From Streptomyces chromofuscus (GTDB lineage: Bacteria; Actinomycetota; Actinomycetes; Streptomycetales; Streptomycetaceae), in the NCBI RefSeq assembly GCF_015160875.1, contig NZ_CP063374.1, forward strand, positions 5,149,501 through 5,213,500: a DNA stretch of 64,000 nt, read 5' to 3'. The notes under the pieces are model-generated. The model was not told the DNA's origin. It did not search any database and was given only the letters and a program-made list of their open reading frames with translations. Position 1 is the stretch's first letter. The number at the start of each line of letters is the position of its first letter. The position numbers and the translations under genes were made by a program. Shown one piece after another: positions 21,798 through 31,034 of the stretch.

Positions 21798-24404
21798 GTG
21801 AGCGAGATACCAGCGAGGGCCACGGAGTCGGAGGACCCGTCGGGCGGCGCGAGGACGGAGGCGGCGGATGCCTCCGGACAGATGCCGCCCGCCGACGCCA
21901 TGTGGCAGAGCAGTCCGCCCGGCTCGATGTACGACTACATCAAGGTCGCCTCCTTCTCCATCGGCCCCGACGGACTCGTCGACCAGTGGAGCCTGCGCGC
22001 CGAGAACCTCTTCGGCATCCCGGCCGAGCGCGCCGTCGGGATGGACCCCATCGAGGCCTTCGTCGACCCCGATCTGCGCGAGCGCGGACAGCGGAAGATG
22101 GCCGAGATCCTGGACGGACGGGAGTGGACCGGCGTGGTGCCCTTCCGGCTGCCGGACAGGGCCGACGGCGGACGCGGCGGCACGGGGCTCGCCGAGGTCT
22201 ACGTGATGCCGACCCGCACCGAGGACGGCGACAAGGCCGCCGTCTGCATCGTCGTCGACGTGCGGGTGCTGCGCCGCATCGAGACCGACCTCGCCGCCTC
22301 TCAGGCGATATTCGGTCAATCCCCGTTCGGCTTCCTGCTGATCGACGCCGATCTGAAGGTGCGACGCGCCAACGAGCGGTTCGCGTCCATCTTCGGCGGC
22401 ACGCCCGACGACCACCGTGGCCGCGGGGTTCACGACTATCTGCCGCGCGGCGAGGCCGAGCGGGTCTCCGCGACGCTGCGCCGGGTCCTGGAGACCGGCA
22501 ACAGCATCACGGACATGCACGTCACGGGCTTCGTGCCCGGCTCCGACGACCGGCGTCACTGGTCGGTCAACCTCTACCGCGTGCACAGCGGAACCGGCCG
22601 CCCCATCGGCATCGCCTGGCTGGGAATCGACATCACCTCACGCCGCGCCGCCGCCCGCGAGGCCGCCGCGGCCCGGCGCAATCTCGCCCTGCTCAACGAG
22701 GCCGGCGCGCGCATCGGCAACTCCCTCGACCTGGAGACCACCGCCCGCGAACTCCTCGACGTCGTGGTCCCCGGCTTCTGCGACCTGGCCACCGTCGACC
22801 TCTACCAGGGACTGCTGGTGGGCGACCAGACTCCGCAGGGTCTTGCCGACGGCAGCGCGGAGGTGCGCCGCGTCGCTTTCGCCAGCGCCGTCTCCGACGC
22901 CCCGTTCATGGGCGCAGGCAAGCCGGTCACCGTCGGCGCCGTCCACCACTTCCCCTTCAACTCGCCCTGCGCCGACGCCCTGCGCACCGCCCGCCCGCAG
23001 ACCGTCCCAGCCGAGGACGGCGGCCTCGTCCAGTCGACGCTCGCCGTGCCGATGGTCGCCCACGACACGGTCGTGGGACTCGCGCAGTTCTCCCGCACCA
23101 AGGGCAGCGAGCCGTTCGGCGACCGGGACCGCGACCTCGCGGTCGAGCTCGCCGCGCGCGCCGCGGTCTGCATCGACAACGCGCGCCTCTACCGTCGTGA
23201 GCACGAACGCGCGTTGATACTGCAGCGGTCCCTGCTCCCGCCCGGCGACCCGGTCGCCTCGGGCCTCGACATTGCCTGCCGCTACCTGCCCGGGAACGCC
23301 TCCACCGGCCGCCCCAGCGAGGTCGGCGGCGACTGGTTCGACGTCATCGAACTGCCCGGCCACCGTACGGCGCTGGTGGTCGGCGACGTCATGGGCCGGG
23401 GCCTGCGCGCCGCGGTCGCCATGGGCGAACTGCGCACGGCCGTCCGCACGCTGGCCCAGCTCGACCTCGAACCGGCCGAGGTGCTCGCCCAGTTGGACGA
23501 GATCGCCCGCGGCCTCGGCGCCCCCGGCGGCATCCAGCAGGCCACCCGCGCCGCCCGCCGCCCCCGCGAGGCGGACCTGTCCGAGGTGTACCTGGCGACC
23601 TGCGTGTACGCGGTCTACGACTCCGTCACCCGCCGGTGCACCTTCGCCAACGCCGGGCACCTCCCGCCGGTCCTGGTCGAACCCGGCGAGGCGGCGCTGA
23701 TGCTCGACGTACCGCCGGGCCTGCCGCTCGGCGTGGGCGGAGAGCCCTTCGAGGAGGTCGAGGTCGAACTCCCCGAGGGTGCGCTGCTCGCGCTCTACAC
23801 GGATGGACTGGTCGAATCCCGCGACCACCCGCTGGACGAGGGCCTCCAGGCCTTCGTCGGCGCGCTCACCGACCCGGCGCGTCCCCTGGAGGACGTCTGC
23901 GACCAGGTCCTCCACACCCTCGACACCCATCACGGCGAGGACGACATCGCCCTGCTCATGGCACGCGTCCAGGGCCTGCCCACCGAGTCGGTCGGCGACT
24001 GGACGCTGCCGCGCGAGCCGCGCAGCGTGGGCCGGGCCCGCGAGTACGCCCGCGGTCAGCTCCTCAGCTGGGACATGGAGCCGCTGGTCGACACGACGGA
24101 GCTGCTGGTCAGCGAGCTGGTGACGAACGCGCTGCGGTACGGCGAGGGCGAGATCCGACTCCGTCTGCTGCTGGACCGCACCCTTGTCTGCGAGGTGTGG
24201 GACTCGGGCCTGGTCCAGCCGCGCCGCCGCCGCGCCCGCGACACCGACGAGGGTGGCCGGGGCCTCCAGCTCGTCGGCCTGTTGTCGGCCGCGTGGGGCT
24301 CCCGCCGCACCCACCGCGGCAAGACGGTGTGGTTCGAACTGCCGCTGCCGGACGGGGAGAACGGCGTGGCGGATCCGGCGGAGGCGCTGCTGAGCCTGTT
24401 CTAG
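21798..24404 (+). CDS. PAS-PAS-GAF-SpoIIE phosphatase-HATPase protein
   Basis: An 868-residue cytoplasmic signalling protein. PAS domains at about 45-150 and 165-290, GAF domain about 295-465, PP2C-type SpoIIE phosphatase about 470-720 (EVGGDWFDVIEL with the metal-binding Asp, GDVMGRGLRAA, YTDGLVESR, HGEDDIALLM), and a C-terminal HATPase_c_2 domain about 740-868 (ELLVSELVTNALRYG, EGGRGLQLVG, GKTVWFELPL). Such proteins dephosphorylate anti-anti-sigma factors and may also act as their kinases. GTG at 21798 follows GGAGGGGA by eight bases. The redox, light or ligand input cannot be told from sequence. Confidence 0.92.
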   Translation: MSEIPARATESEDPSGGARTEAADASGQMPPADAMWQSSPPGSMYDYIKVASFSIGPDGLVDQWSLRAENLFGIPAERAVGMDPIEAFVDPDLRERGQRKMAEILDGREWTGVVPFRLPDRADGGRGGTGLAEVYVMPTRTEDGDKAAVCIVVDVRVLRRIETDLAASQAIFGQSPFGFLLIDADLKVRRANERFASIFGGTPDDHRGRGVHDYLPRGEAERVSATLRRVLETGNSITDMHVTGFVPGSDDRRHWSVNLYRVHSGTGRPIGIAWLGIDITSRRAAAREAAAARRNLALLNEAGARIGNSLDLETTARELLDVVVPGFCDLATVDLYQGLLVGDQTPQGLADGSAEVRRVAFASAVSDAPFMGAGKPVTVGAVHHFPFNSPCADALRTARPQTVPAEDGGLVQSTLAVPMVAHDTVVGLAQFSRTKGSEPFGDRDRDLAVELAARAAVCIDNARLYRREHERALILQRSLLPPGDPVASGLDIACRYLPGNASTGRPSEVGGDWFDVIELPGHRTALVVGDVMGRGLRAAVAMGELRTAVRTLAQLDLEPAEVLAQLDEIARGLGAPGGIQQATRAARRPREADLSEVYLATCVYAVYDSVTRRCTFANAGHLPPVLVEPGEAALMLDVPPGLPLGVGGEPFEEVEVELPEGALLALYTDGLVESRDHPLDEGLQAFVGALTDPARPLEDVCDQVLHTLDTHHGEDDIALLMARVQGLPTESVGDWTLPREPRSVGRAREYARGQLLSWDMEPLVDTTELLVSELVTNALRYGEGEIRLRLLLDRTLVCEVWDSGLVQPRRRRARDTDEGGRGLQLVGLLSAAWGSRRTHRGKTVWFELPLPDGENGVADPAEALLSLF

Positions 24405-24464
24405 GCGGAACGGACGGCCAGGCGGTGCAGGGCCGACCGCCCGCCCCACCGCCCGGTTCGTGCC

Positions 24465-25316
24465 TTAGGTGGGGAACTCACCGAGCCAGTTGCGGCCCAG
24501 CAGGACCGCCGGCAGGTATTCGGAGTCCACCTCGACGGGAAGGCCGGCGTCGTGGGCGAAGCAGGCCATGGCGAGGGGAGCGAGTGCGACGAGACCCGAC
24601 GCCTGGAAGGCGCGGCTCTCCTCGGTCCAGTACTCCTTGTGCAGTTGCAGGGCGTGGACGAGCGCACGGTGGAATCCGTCGGTGTCCTGGCGCACGAAGC
24701 GGTGGAACATCTCCATCGGCGGGTACAGCAGCTTGCCGGCGGTCTCCGGATCGCGGGCCGCCGCCGGGTCCGTGCCGTCGACCGCGGCCACGAGCTTGGT
24801 GCCCAGGTCCGAACCGCCGCGCCAGTACGTCTGCAGCGTGTCGACCCAGCCGAAGTGGTACTCCTCGAACTGCCCGCCGTTCTCGCGGAGCAGAGACAGG
24901 GGCACCTCGCACAGCGCTGTGATCCGGTCCCGTTCCCGGCACACCACGGCGAGGTAGAAGGCGCTCAGCCAACTGCCCGGATTGACGTACCACTGCGGCC
25001 CGGTGGCCTCCAGCGTGCGGTCCTTGTGCGCGATACGGCACTGGACGTGGTCGTCCGACGTGGTCGCGGCGGCGAACACGGCGGAGCCCACCTGCATCGC
25101 GTTGACCCAGGCGTCCCAGGTGGGGAAGACCGAGGCCCGCGGATCCACCAGGCAGCGGGACATGGCCAGGGTGAGCGTGGTGCGCTGGGCGTCTCCCAGC
25201 CTGGTGGAGCGTTCCTCAAGACCGTCGATCAGCCCCTGCGCGTTCTCCTGGAGCACGGCGAGGCCCTGTTCCGCGTTCTCCATGGGGAGGGGAGGGCGGG
25301 TGATCGTCGAGACCAA
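24465..25316 (-). CDS. Imm49-like immunity protein
   Basis: A 283-residue soluble protein matching the Imm49 immunity family in length and in features such as LAMSRCLVDPRASVFPTWDAW, LSLLRENGGQ and a C-terminal DSEYLPAVLLG. Its TTG start at 25316 has AAGGAG seven bases upstream and lies 11 bases after the stop of the toxin gene. The direct adjacency to a polymorphic toxin strongly supports a role as cognate immunity protein that protects the producer from the C-terminal nuclease. An internal ATG (residue 12) is an alternative start. Confidence 0.8.
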   Translation of the reverse strand: MVSTITRPPLPMENAEQGLAVLQENAQGLIDGLEERSTRLGDAQRTTLTLAMSRCLVDPRASVFPTWDAWVNAMQVGSAVFAAATTSDDHVQCRIAHKDRTLEATGPQWYVNPGSWLSAFYLAVVCRERDRITALCEVPLSLLRENGGQFEEYHFGWVDTLQTYWRGGSDLGTKLVAAVDGTDPAAARDPETAGKLLYPPMEMFHRFVRQDTDGFHRALVHALQLHKEYWTEESRAFQASGLVALAPLAMACFAHDAGLPVEVDSEYLPAVLLGRNWLGEFPT

Positions 25317-25327
25317 CGCGATTCTCC

Positions 25328-28273
25328 TTAGAAGATCTTGAAGTGCTGCAGCTGGGCGCCAGCATACTTACCGGTGTTCTCGGCAGCCTGGACAAGGACG
25401 TAGCGCAGGGACTTGTTCTCGATGGCCGCCCTGATCTCCGCGGCGTACTTGGCGTCGTTCGGGGAGAAGAGGGCGCGTTCCTCCATGTCCGCCACGATCG
25501 TGCGGACGTACTCGATCGTTCCCTGCTTGACCATGGTGCCGCTGTCCTGGACACCGTTGCCCTGACGCCAGTCCAGCCGTGCGTTGGGGCCCTTCGCCTC
25601 GACGATGATGAGGTTGCCGTCCTTGTCCCGCCAGAGCTGGTCGAACCGCTTGGAGCCGTTGGCCGTTTCGGGCAGGTCGGTGATCTCCCTGGCGCCGTCG
25701 AACTCCTTCTGCATGAGCATGTGGCGGCGCGCGGCTTCCTCGCCGAGGGCTTCGCCGAGCTTGCTGTTGTTGCCCACTCCTTCGCCGACCGTCGCGTTGA
25801 AGTGGTCCTGCGCCTTGGCGAGCGCTTCGGCGGCCTCGTCAGTGGGCGTCGCGTCGAACGTCTTCTGGGCGTCGGTCAGCTGCATGCCGGCGAAGCGCTT
25901 CGCCGATACGTCGTCCAGGTGGCCGAGGTTCTCCGCGGGGACCGTGGACCGGCCCCTGTCCAGCGGGGTCAGGTGGAACCTGTCCGGGTTCGCGTACGGC
26001 ATGGCGTCCGCCGCCATCCAGCCGCCGCCCGGCTTCTCGACGAGCTTGGGCAGGAGCTGGCCGTCGACCATCTCTTCGGCGTTGTTCCGCTTGCCGGGGC
26101 CCCACTTGTCGTAGTGCTCCGCCCGCCAGACCGGGTCCTCGTTGGCCAGGCGGACGTGCTCGCGGGTTATCGCCGCCCGTTCGGCGGGCGTCCGCTCGTC
26201 GGCCGGCTTCTGACGTGCGGCCTCGTACTCCTCACGGCGTGCCGCCTCGGCCGCGTGGCGTGCCGCGTCGTCCGAGCCGCGTGCCGCGTCGTCCAGACCG
26301 CCCGGGAGGACGGCACCCCCTGACGGCGGGTCGAGAGGACCGCCGCCGGTGCCGGGACCGTCGGTGTGTCCGCCGCCTGTCCCCGGCCCCTCGGCATGGG
26401 TGCCACCCGTGCCGAGATCGTCCGTACGACCACCCGGCAGGTTGTCCCCCGTGCCGGTGACCGGGGTCGCGTTGTCGAGGCTGTTGGTCGGCAGGTTGCC
26501 GGCGGTGCCGCCGGGGAGGTTGTTCGCGGTGCCGCCGGGGAGGTCGTCGGTGGTGCCGGTGGGGGGTGTGGCGTCGTCGCCGGTGCGGCCGATGTCGCCG
26601 AGGTCGTCGAGGGCGTTGCCGAGGCGGATGTGCTGGCCGGCGTTGTCGGCGGTGCCGGTCGCGGCGCCGGCCATCGCCGGCTCGCGGACCGGGGAGTCCA
26701 CCCGGGGGAGATCGGCACCGTCGCGGGGCACCCCGGGCTGGTCGACGACGTCGCCGGGGCCGTCGTCGGACTTCTGGATGACGTTGCCGCCCTCGTCGAG
26801 GATGTTGCCCTCGGGGTCGTAGTAGCGGGCCGGGGCGCCGTCCTCGGTGGGCAGCTTGACCGTGCCCTCCGGCAGGACCGGGGCGTCGTCGGGGAGCTTG
26901 ACCGCGCCCTCGGGCAGCTCCACCGCGCCTGCGGGGACCGGGGTGCCCTCGGGCAGCTTCACGGCGCCGTTGCCCAGGTCGACCGCGCCGGGCGGCAGTG
27001 CGGTGCCCTCCGGGAGGGTGACCGCACCGCCCTCGGGGATCCTGATGCCGCCGGTGGGGATCGCCGCACCCTCCGGCAGCCGCACCGTTCCCTCCGGCAG
27101 CCGCACGGTGCCCTCGGGGAGGGTGATCGCGTTGTCGGGCAGCCGGGGGATCTCGATATTGCCGACGCCCTTCAGCGCCGCGCTGATGTCGCCGATCTTC
27201 GACAGGCCCGCACCCGCGCCCTTGGCGATGTACGTCATCGGGTCGATGACCTTCGCCGTCGTGCCCAGCACCTTCGCCACCGCGCCGGCCTTGCCCGCAC
27301 CCGACACCGCACCCCCCGCACCGCCGGTGAACACGGTCGTCAGCACGTTGAAGGTGACGGCTCCGGCGGCGCGGGCGGGGTTCTTGCCCCACTGGTCCCA
27401 CGCCACCAGCGCCTTGCCGGTCTCCTTCATCGCCGTGCGCGAGTCACGGATCCACGAGGGCAGCTTGTCGTCGGGCAGCAGCCAGAACGCCGCGCTCACC
27501 CCCGGCAGCGACGACAGGACCAGGCCCGTGGCCAGCTGCGCCAGGCCCTTCCAGGCCTGGCCCATCGCCTCCCAGCCACCGAAACCGACCAGCGTGCCCA
27601 AGCCCTTGATCGTGCCCCAGATACCGTCCACGATCAGGCCGTCCCACACGAACGACTTCACCCAGTGGCCGACCTCGTACCAGTGATGCTTCTCCTCCAC
27701 CGGGTCACCCCAGGGAAGCTTCGCGTTCTTCATGTCCTCCGCGGAGAACCCGTACTGGTCCTTACGGTCCGAGCCGTCCCCGGCGACCATCTGCGTGCCG
27801 CCCCACAACGCGGTGATCTTGTTGTGGCACGTGCGCTCCGCCGCCCAGAACGCCGCGACCGTCGCGGTGATGTCGTCGCGCAGCTGGTTGTGCTCGCCAA
27901 CCTTGTCCTCGTCGTACTCCCACTCGTCGTCGTCCTTCACCGACGCGACGAAGGCCGTCGCCTCCGCCTTCAGCTGCTTCAGCCGGTCCACCAGCGGACG
28001 GATCTCCGTCGCGTACGACGACAACGCACCCGACACCTTCTCCAAGTCGTCGGCGAACCCGTCCGCCCGGTCCTTGACCGGCTTCGTCGTCGCGAACAAC
28101 TGCTCGGCCTCCGGCGCCCGGTAATACGCCGACAACCCCTGGAACCGGGAATGCACATCGGCGCCCGCGTCACGGACATGGCCCGCGTCCGTCTTCAACG
28201 CCGCGTAATCCGCCTCCAACTGGGCCAAGTCACCAGTGAACTGCGGAATCTGCTCCGGTGTGATCACGCTCAA
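25328..28273 (-). CDS. Polymorphic toxin with type VII-type N-terminus and PD-(D/E)xK nuclease tail
   Basis: A 981-residue secreted-toxin architecture. Residues 1-160 form a helical ESX/WXG-like export domain (LEADYAALK, PEAEQLFATT, SSYATEIRPLVDRLK). 200-360 contain hydrophobic segments. 375-480 carry LPEG(T/A)V repeats, followed by DYDPEGN-like and Gly/Thr/Asp-rich linkers with repeated LPGGT. The C-terminal 250 residues hold a pre-toxin with GPGKRNNAEEMVDGQ and a restriction-endonuclease-fold domain with GNLIIVEAKG (Glu892, Lys894) as the ExK core. No Sec signal; type VII secretion is inferred. TTG at 28273 or GTG at 28267 starts it. The immunity gene follows at once. Confidence 0.85.
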   Translation of the reverse strand: MSVITPEQIPQFTGDLAQLEADYAALKTDAGHVRDAGADVHSRFQGLSAYYRAPEAEQLFATTKPVKDRADGFADDLEKVSGALSSYATEIRPLVDRLKQLKAEATAFVASVKDDDEWEYDEDKVGEHNQLRDDITATVAAFWAAERTCHNKITALWGGTQMVAGDGSDRKDQYGFSAEDMKNAKLPWGDPVEEKHHWYEVGHWVKSFVWDGLIVDGIWGTIKGLGTLVGFGGWEAMGQAWKGLAQLATGLVLSSLPGVSAAFWLLPDDKLPSWIRDSRTAMKETGKALVAWDQWGKNPARAAGAVTFNVLTTVFTGGAGGAVSGAGKAGAVAKVLGTTAKVIDPMTYIAKGAGAGLSKIGDISAALKGVGNIEIPRLPDNAITLPEGTVRLPEGTVRLPEGAAIPTGGIRIPEGGAVTLPEGTALPPGAVDLGNGAVKLPEGTPVPAGAVELPEGAVKLPDDAPVLPEGTVKLPTEDGAPARYYDPEGNILDEGGNVIQKSDDGPGDVVDQPGVPRDGADLPRVDSPVREPAMAGAATGTADNAGQHIRLGNALDDLGDIGRTGDDATPPTGTTDDLPGGTANNLPGGTAGNLPTNSLDNATPVTGTGDNLPGGRTDDLGTGGTHAEGPGTGGGHTDGPGTGGGPLDPPSGGAVLPGGLDDAARGSDDAARHAAEAARREEYEAARQKPADERTPAERAAITREHVRLANEDPVWRAEHYDKWGPGKRNNAEEMVDGQLLPKLVEKPGGGWMAADAMPYANPDRFHLTPLDRGRSTVPAENLGHLDDVSAKRFAGMQLTDAQKTFDATPTDEAAEALAKAQDHFNATVGEGVGNNSKLGEALGEEAARRHMLMQKEFDGAREITDLPETANGSKRFDQLWRDKDGNLIIVEAKGPNARLDWRQGNGVQDSGTMVKQGTIEYVRTIVADMEERALFSPNDAKYAAEIRAAIENKSLRYVLVQAAENTGKYAGAQLQHFKIF

Positions 28274-28374
28274 CTGCCCCCGCTCGTCCGCGCGTCATCG
28301 GACCGACCCTCAACAGGATCTCTCGGATCATCATATAAGGGGGGTGTGCCGAGTCCTGTGGGGCGCGAAGTTTG

Positions 28375-29961
28375 TTACGAGAGTGGGAAGTTACGGCGCG
28401 CGCGGCACCGTGGGCCGCCGAAGCTCGCGGGCGGCCCGGGAGTTGAGTCGTCGGGCAGCAGGATGCCGCCCAGGAGCGCCCCGCCGACGCCCGTCGAGTG
28501 CGGGGTCGTCGTGAGGACGGGGGTGCCGTGGACCCGGACGTCCTGTTCGGCCAGATGCAGGGCGGTGCGGGCGAGGGTGTCGGCGGTGAGGGGCTCGTCG
28601 GTCAGGAGCCGGTGCGCGGACGCCAGGCGCGTACGGGCCTCGCTGCCCACCGCACCCCGGTGCGTCGAGACGAAGCCGGCCGCCGCGGCCGTGGCGCTCC
28701 GGGCGACCAGCTCACCGGCCACCGGCAGGACCCCGGCCCGCCCCGCCGCGACCGGAACGACGGCCCGCACGACGCGACGCAGGACGTCGAGGGGGTCGTA
28801 CGGCCCGGTCGACAGCGTCTCGCGTACGGCGGCAAGGACGGCGTCGGCGTGCATCAGGCGCGACGTCAGCTCGCCGACGGGAAGGTCGGACACGACAACG
28901 CCGTCCGCCGCCCGGGTCACCCGCTCCCGCGCCCCCGCGATCTCCGCCTCCGCCCCCGTGAGGGTCGCCGGTACCAGCGTCTCGGCCGTCGACAGCTCCC
29001 CGGCGAGGCGGTCGACGGCGTCCACGAAGGTCGCCGCCTGGGCGATCGCGCCCTCGGCGGCGCGCAGATGGGCGGCGGCGCGGTCCGGCTCGCCCAGGTC
29101 GGCGCGCTGACGAGCCTGGTTGAGGTGGAGCGTCGTGAACACCAGGCGGTCCTTGGCCTGTTCGACGTACCCGACGACCGGGGCGGACGCCGTCGACGCG
29201 TACCGCCTGCCGAGTCGCGCCAGGGTCGCCTCCGCCGTCGCCGTACGGCCGGCCACCTCACGGAACCTGCCCTCCGCGACCTCCAGCGCCTTCCCGGTCC
29301 TGCACTCCGGACCGCGCACCGCGTCGAACGCCCCCGCCTCCGCGTCCAGCCGCCGTCCGGCCTCCGCGCACCGCCCGGCGATCCCGGCGAGCGCCTGCCG
29401 CCGGGCCGATGCCTCGGACGGGACACCGTCGTCGTACCGCTGCCGCATGGCGAACGCGGCCGACAGCTCCCACTCCGCCTCCCGCAGCGCCCGGACGAAG
29501 GGTTCCACGGCCTCCGGGCCCGACGCGGCCTCGGCGAAGGCGAGTTCCTCGCGGCTGGTGCGGACGCAGTTGTCGGCCTCCACCAGTAACGCCCGTGCCT
29601 GTTCGTCCGGTTCGGCGGGAGGTGACGGGGCGGCGGGCCTGCCGGACGGGAGGCCGCTGGGCGTGGTGCGCGTGCGGGTCCGCCGGCTCCTGCGCAGGTA
29701 GCCGTAGGCGGCCAGCACCACCGCCGTGCCCAGCGCGAGGAGCGGGAGGACGAAGTCGGCGATGGGCGTCTCCTCGACCTGGTCCTGCGCCGTCGGCTGC
29801 GGGGTGGCCGCGGCCCGGCGGTCGCCGCCCGAGGAGTCGGTCAGCTCCGGCCACAGCAGCCACAGGACCGCGATCACTGTGCCGAGAGTGGCGTGCGCGA
29901 TCCGCGCGGGTGTGCGCGAGGCGGCACGCCGGGGTCGGCCGCGGATCGAGGAGGGCGTCAC
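28375..29961 (-). CDS. Membrane protein with coiled-coil region
   Basis: A 528-residue protein. It has one hydrophobic helix at about 23-38 (HATLGTVIAVLWLLW), a Thr/Pro/Gln spacer and a second helix at about 68-89 (FVLPLLALGTAVVLAAYGYL) followed by an Arg-rich cytoplasmic anchor and a long Ala/Glu/Arg-rich helical region likely to form coiled coil. Its GTG at 29961 has no convincing ribosome binding site. It lies 100 bases upstream of the toxin on the same strand. The function is unrecognised; a structural or secretion-accessory role near the type VII toxin is only a guess. Confidence 0.7.
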   Translation of the reverse strand: MTPSSIRGRPRRAASRTPARIAHATLGTVIAVLWLLWPELTDSSGGDRRAAATPQPTAQDQVEETPIADFVLPLLALGTAVVLAAYGYLRRSRRTRTRTTPSGLPSGRPAAPSPPAEPDEQARALLVEADNCVRTSREELAFAEAASGPEAVEPFVRALREAEWELSAAFAMRQRYDDGVPSEASARRQALAGIAGRCAEAGRRLDAEAGAFDAVRGPECRTGKALEVAEGRFREVAGRTATAEATLARLGRRYASTASAPVVGYVEQAKDRLVFTTLHLNQARQRADLGEPDRAAAHLRAAEGAIAQAATFVDAVDRLAGELSTAETLVPATLTGAEAEIAGARERVTRAADGVVVSDLPVGELTSRLMHADAVLAAVRETLSTGPYDPLDVLRRVVRAVVPVAAGRAGVLPVAGELVARSATAAAAGFVSTHRGAVGSEARTRLASAHRLLTDEPLTADTLARTALHLAEQDVRVHGTPVLTTTPHSTGVGGALLGGILLPDDSTPGPPASFGGPRCRARRNFPLS

Positions 29962-30179
29962 ATTTCGGAGCGTATGAGCAGGAATGCGGCTCCGCGAGTG
30001 GGGTGCGTCCCTTACGTGGACGACGTGCGGGGCGAGCGCTCGAGCGGCGGCCCGCCCCGCGTCCCTACGTCACCCGTTCGTCGGACAGTCGTCAGGTGTG
30101 CTCTCCCTGGAGGGGTACCCCCGTTAGTTGTGGAGCGGCTGTGCGCGGCCTACGGTCCACGCCACTTCCCCTACTCCCT

Positions 30180-31034
30180 GTGAGGGTCACCCATCCATGC
30201 GAGCGCTACTCACCAGCAGGGTCGCCCGGCCGCGCCCTGCGGCCCGTCGCCGCACTGATCGACCAGCGCGTCGAGCGCGAGGTCCGGCGGGTCCTCGGCA
30301 ACACCTCCTACGACGCGGTGCAACAGGAGCTGAAGAGGGTGCGCGCCCGGCAGCGCCCCCTGGAACGGTTCTTCGACGGGACCGGGCGGGGTGCCTCACG
30401 GTTGCCGTCGGCGCCGCACCGGAACCGGACCATCGGGGAGCTGACCCGTGTCACCGGCGACGGTGACGGCGCGGAGCGGGCCGTCGGCCAGGCGTTCCGG
30501 CTGCTCATCGCGATGGAGGCGCTGGGCGTCGGCCGTGTGGCCGGCGGCACGATGTTCGGCGCGGCCCTCATCCGCATGATGGAGCGGACGGGGCGGGATC
30601 CGCGGCTGACGATCGTCGATCCGCTGGCCGGTCAGCAGCTGCAGCCCGGTACCACCATGGGTGGGGACGTGACGGGCACGCCGGTGCGGGAGGCCGCCGT
30701 GCGCGCCCATCTCGCGCTGGTGGGCGCGGCCGGTGCCGCGGCCCGGATCCAGCAGGGCGTCTCCGAGGACCCCGAGGTGCGTGCCGCCGTCTCCGACCGC
30801 GCCTACGGCGTGATCGTCGTCGACGGCGACCACTCCGCCGAAGGCGTGGCCAAGGACCTGGAGTGGGCCGAGCAGATCATCGCCCCTGGCGGCATCGTCG
30901 TCCTCGACGACTTCGGGCATCCGAAGTGGCTGGGCATCAAGGAGGCCTTCGAGAAGCACATGGCCTCCGACACCCGGTTCACCTTCCTCGGACAGGTGGC
31001 GCACTCGGGGTACCTGCGGGGCTCACTCGGCTGA
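30180..31034 (+). CDS. Class I SAM-dependent methyltransferase
   Basis: A protein of about 284 residues with a Methyltransf_24-type Rossmann fold: IGELTRVTGDGDGAERAVGQ, LTIVDPLAGQQLQPG (acidic SAM-contact strand), YGVIVVDGDHSAEGVAKDL and GGIVVLDDFGHPKW. The core starts at LRPVAALIDQRVEREVRRVL. The start is uncertain. GTG at 30180 is in frame but without a site, while ATG at 30197 with GAGGG upstream is in another frame that reads MRALLTSRVAR, a more family-like N-terminus, before losing sense near 30230. A single-base frameshift there is possible. Its stop overlaps the convergent sdhB end by 12 bases. Substrate unknown. Confidence 0.75.
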   Translation: MRVTHPCERYSPAGSPGRALRPVAALIDQRVEREVRRVLGNTSYDAVQQELKRVRARQRPLERFFDGTGRGASRLPSAPHRNRTIGELTRVTGDGDGAERAVGQAFRLLIAMEALGVGRVAGGTMFGAALIRMMERTGRDPRLTIVDPLAGQQLQPGTTMGGDVTGTPVREAAVRAHLALVGAAGAAARIQQGVSEDPEVRAAVSDRAYGVIVVDGDHSAEGVAKDLEWAEQIIAPGGIVVLDDFGHPKWLGIKEAFEKHMASDTRFTFLGQVAHSGYLRGSLG

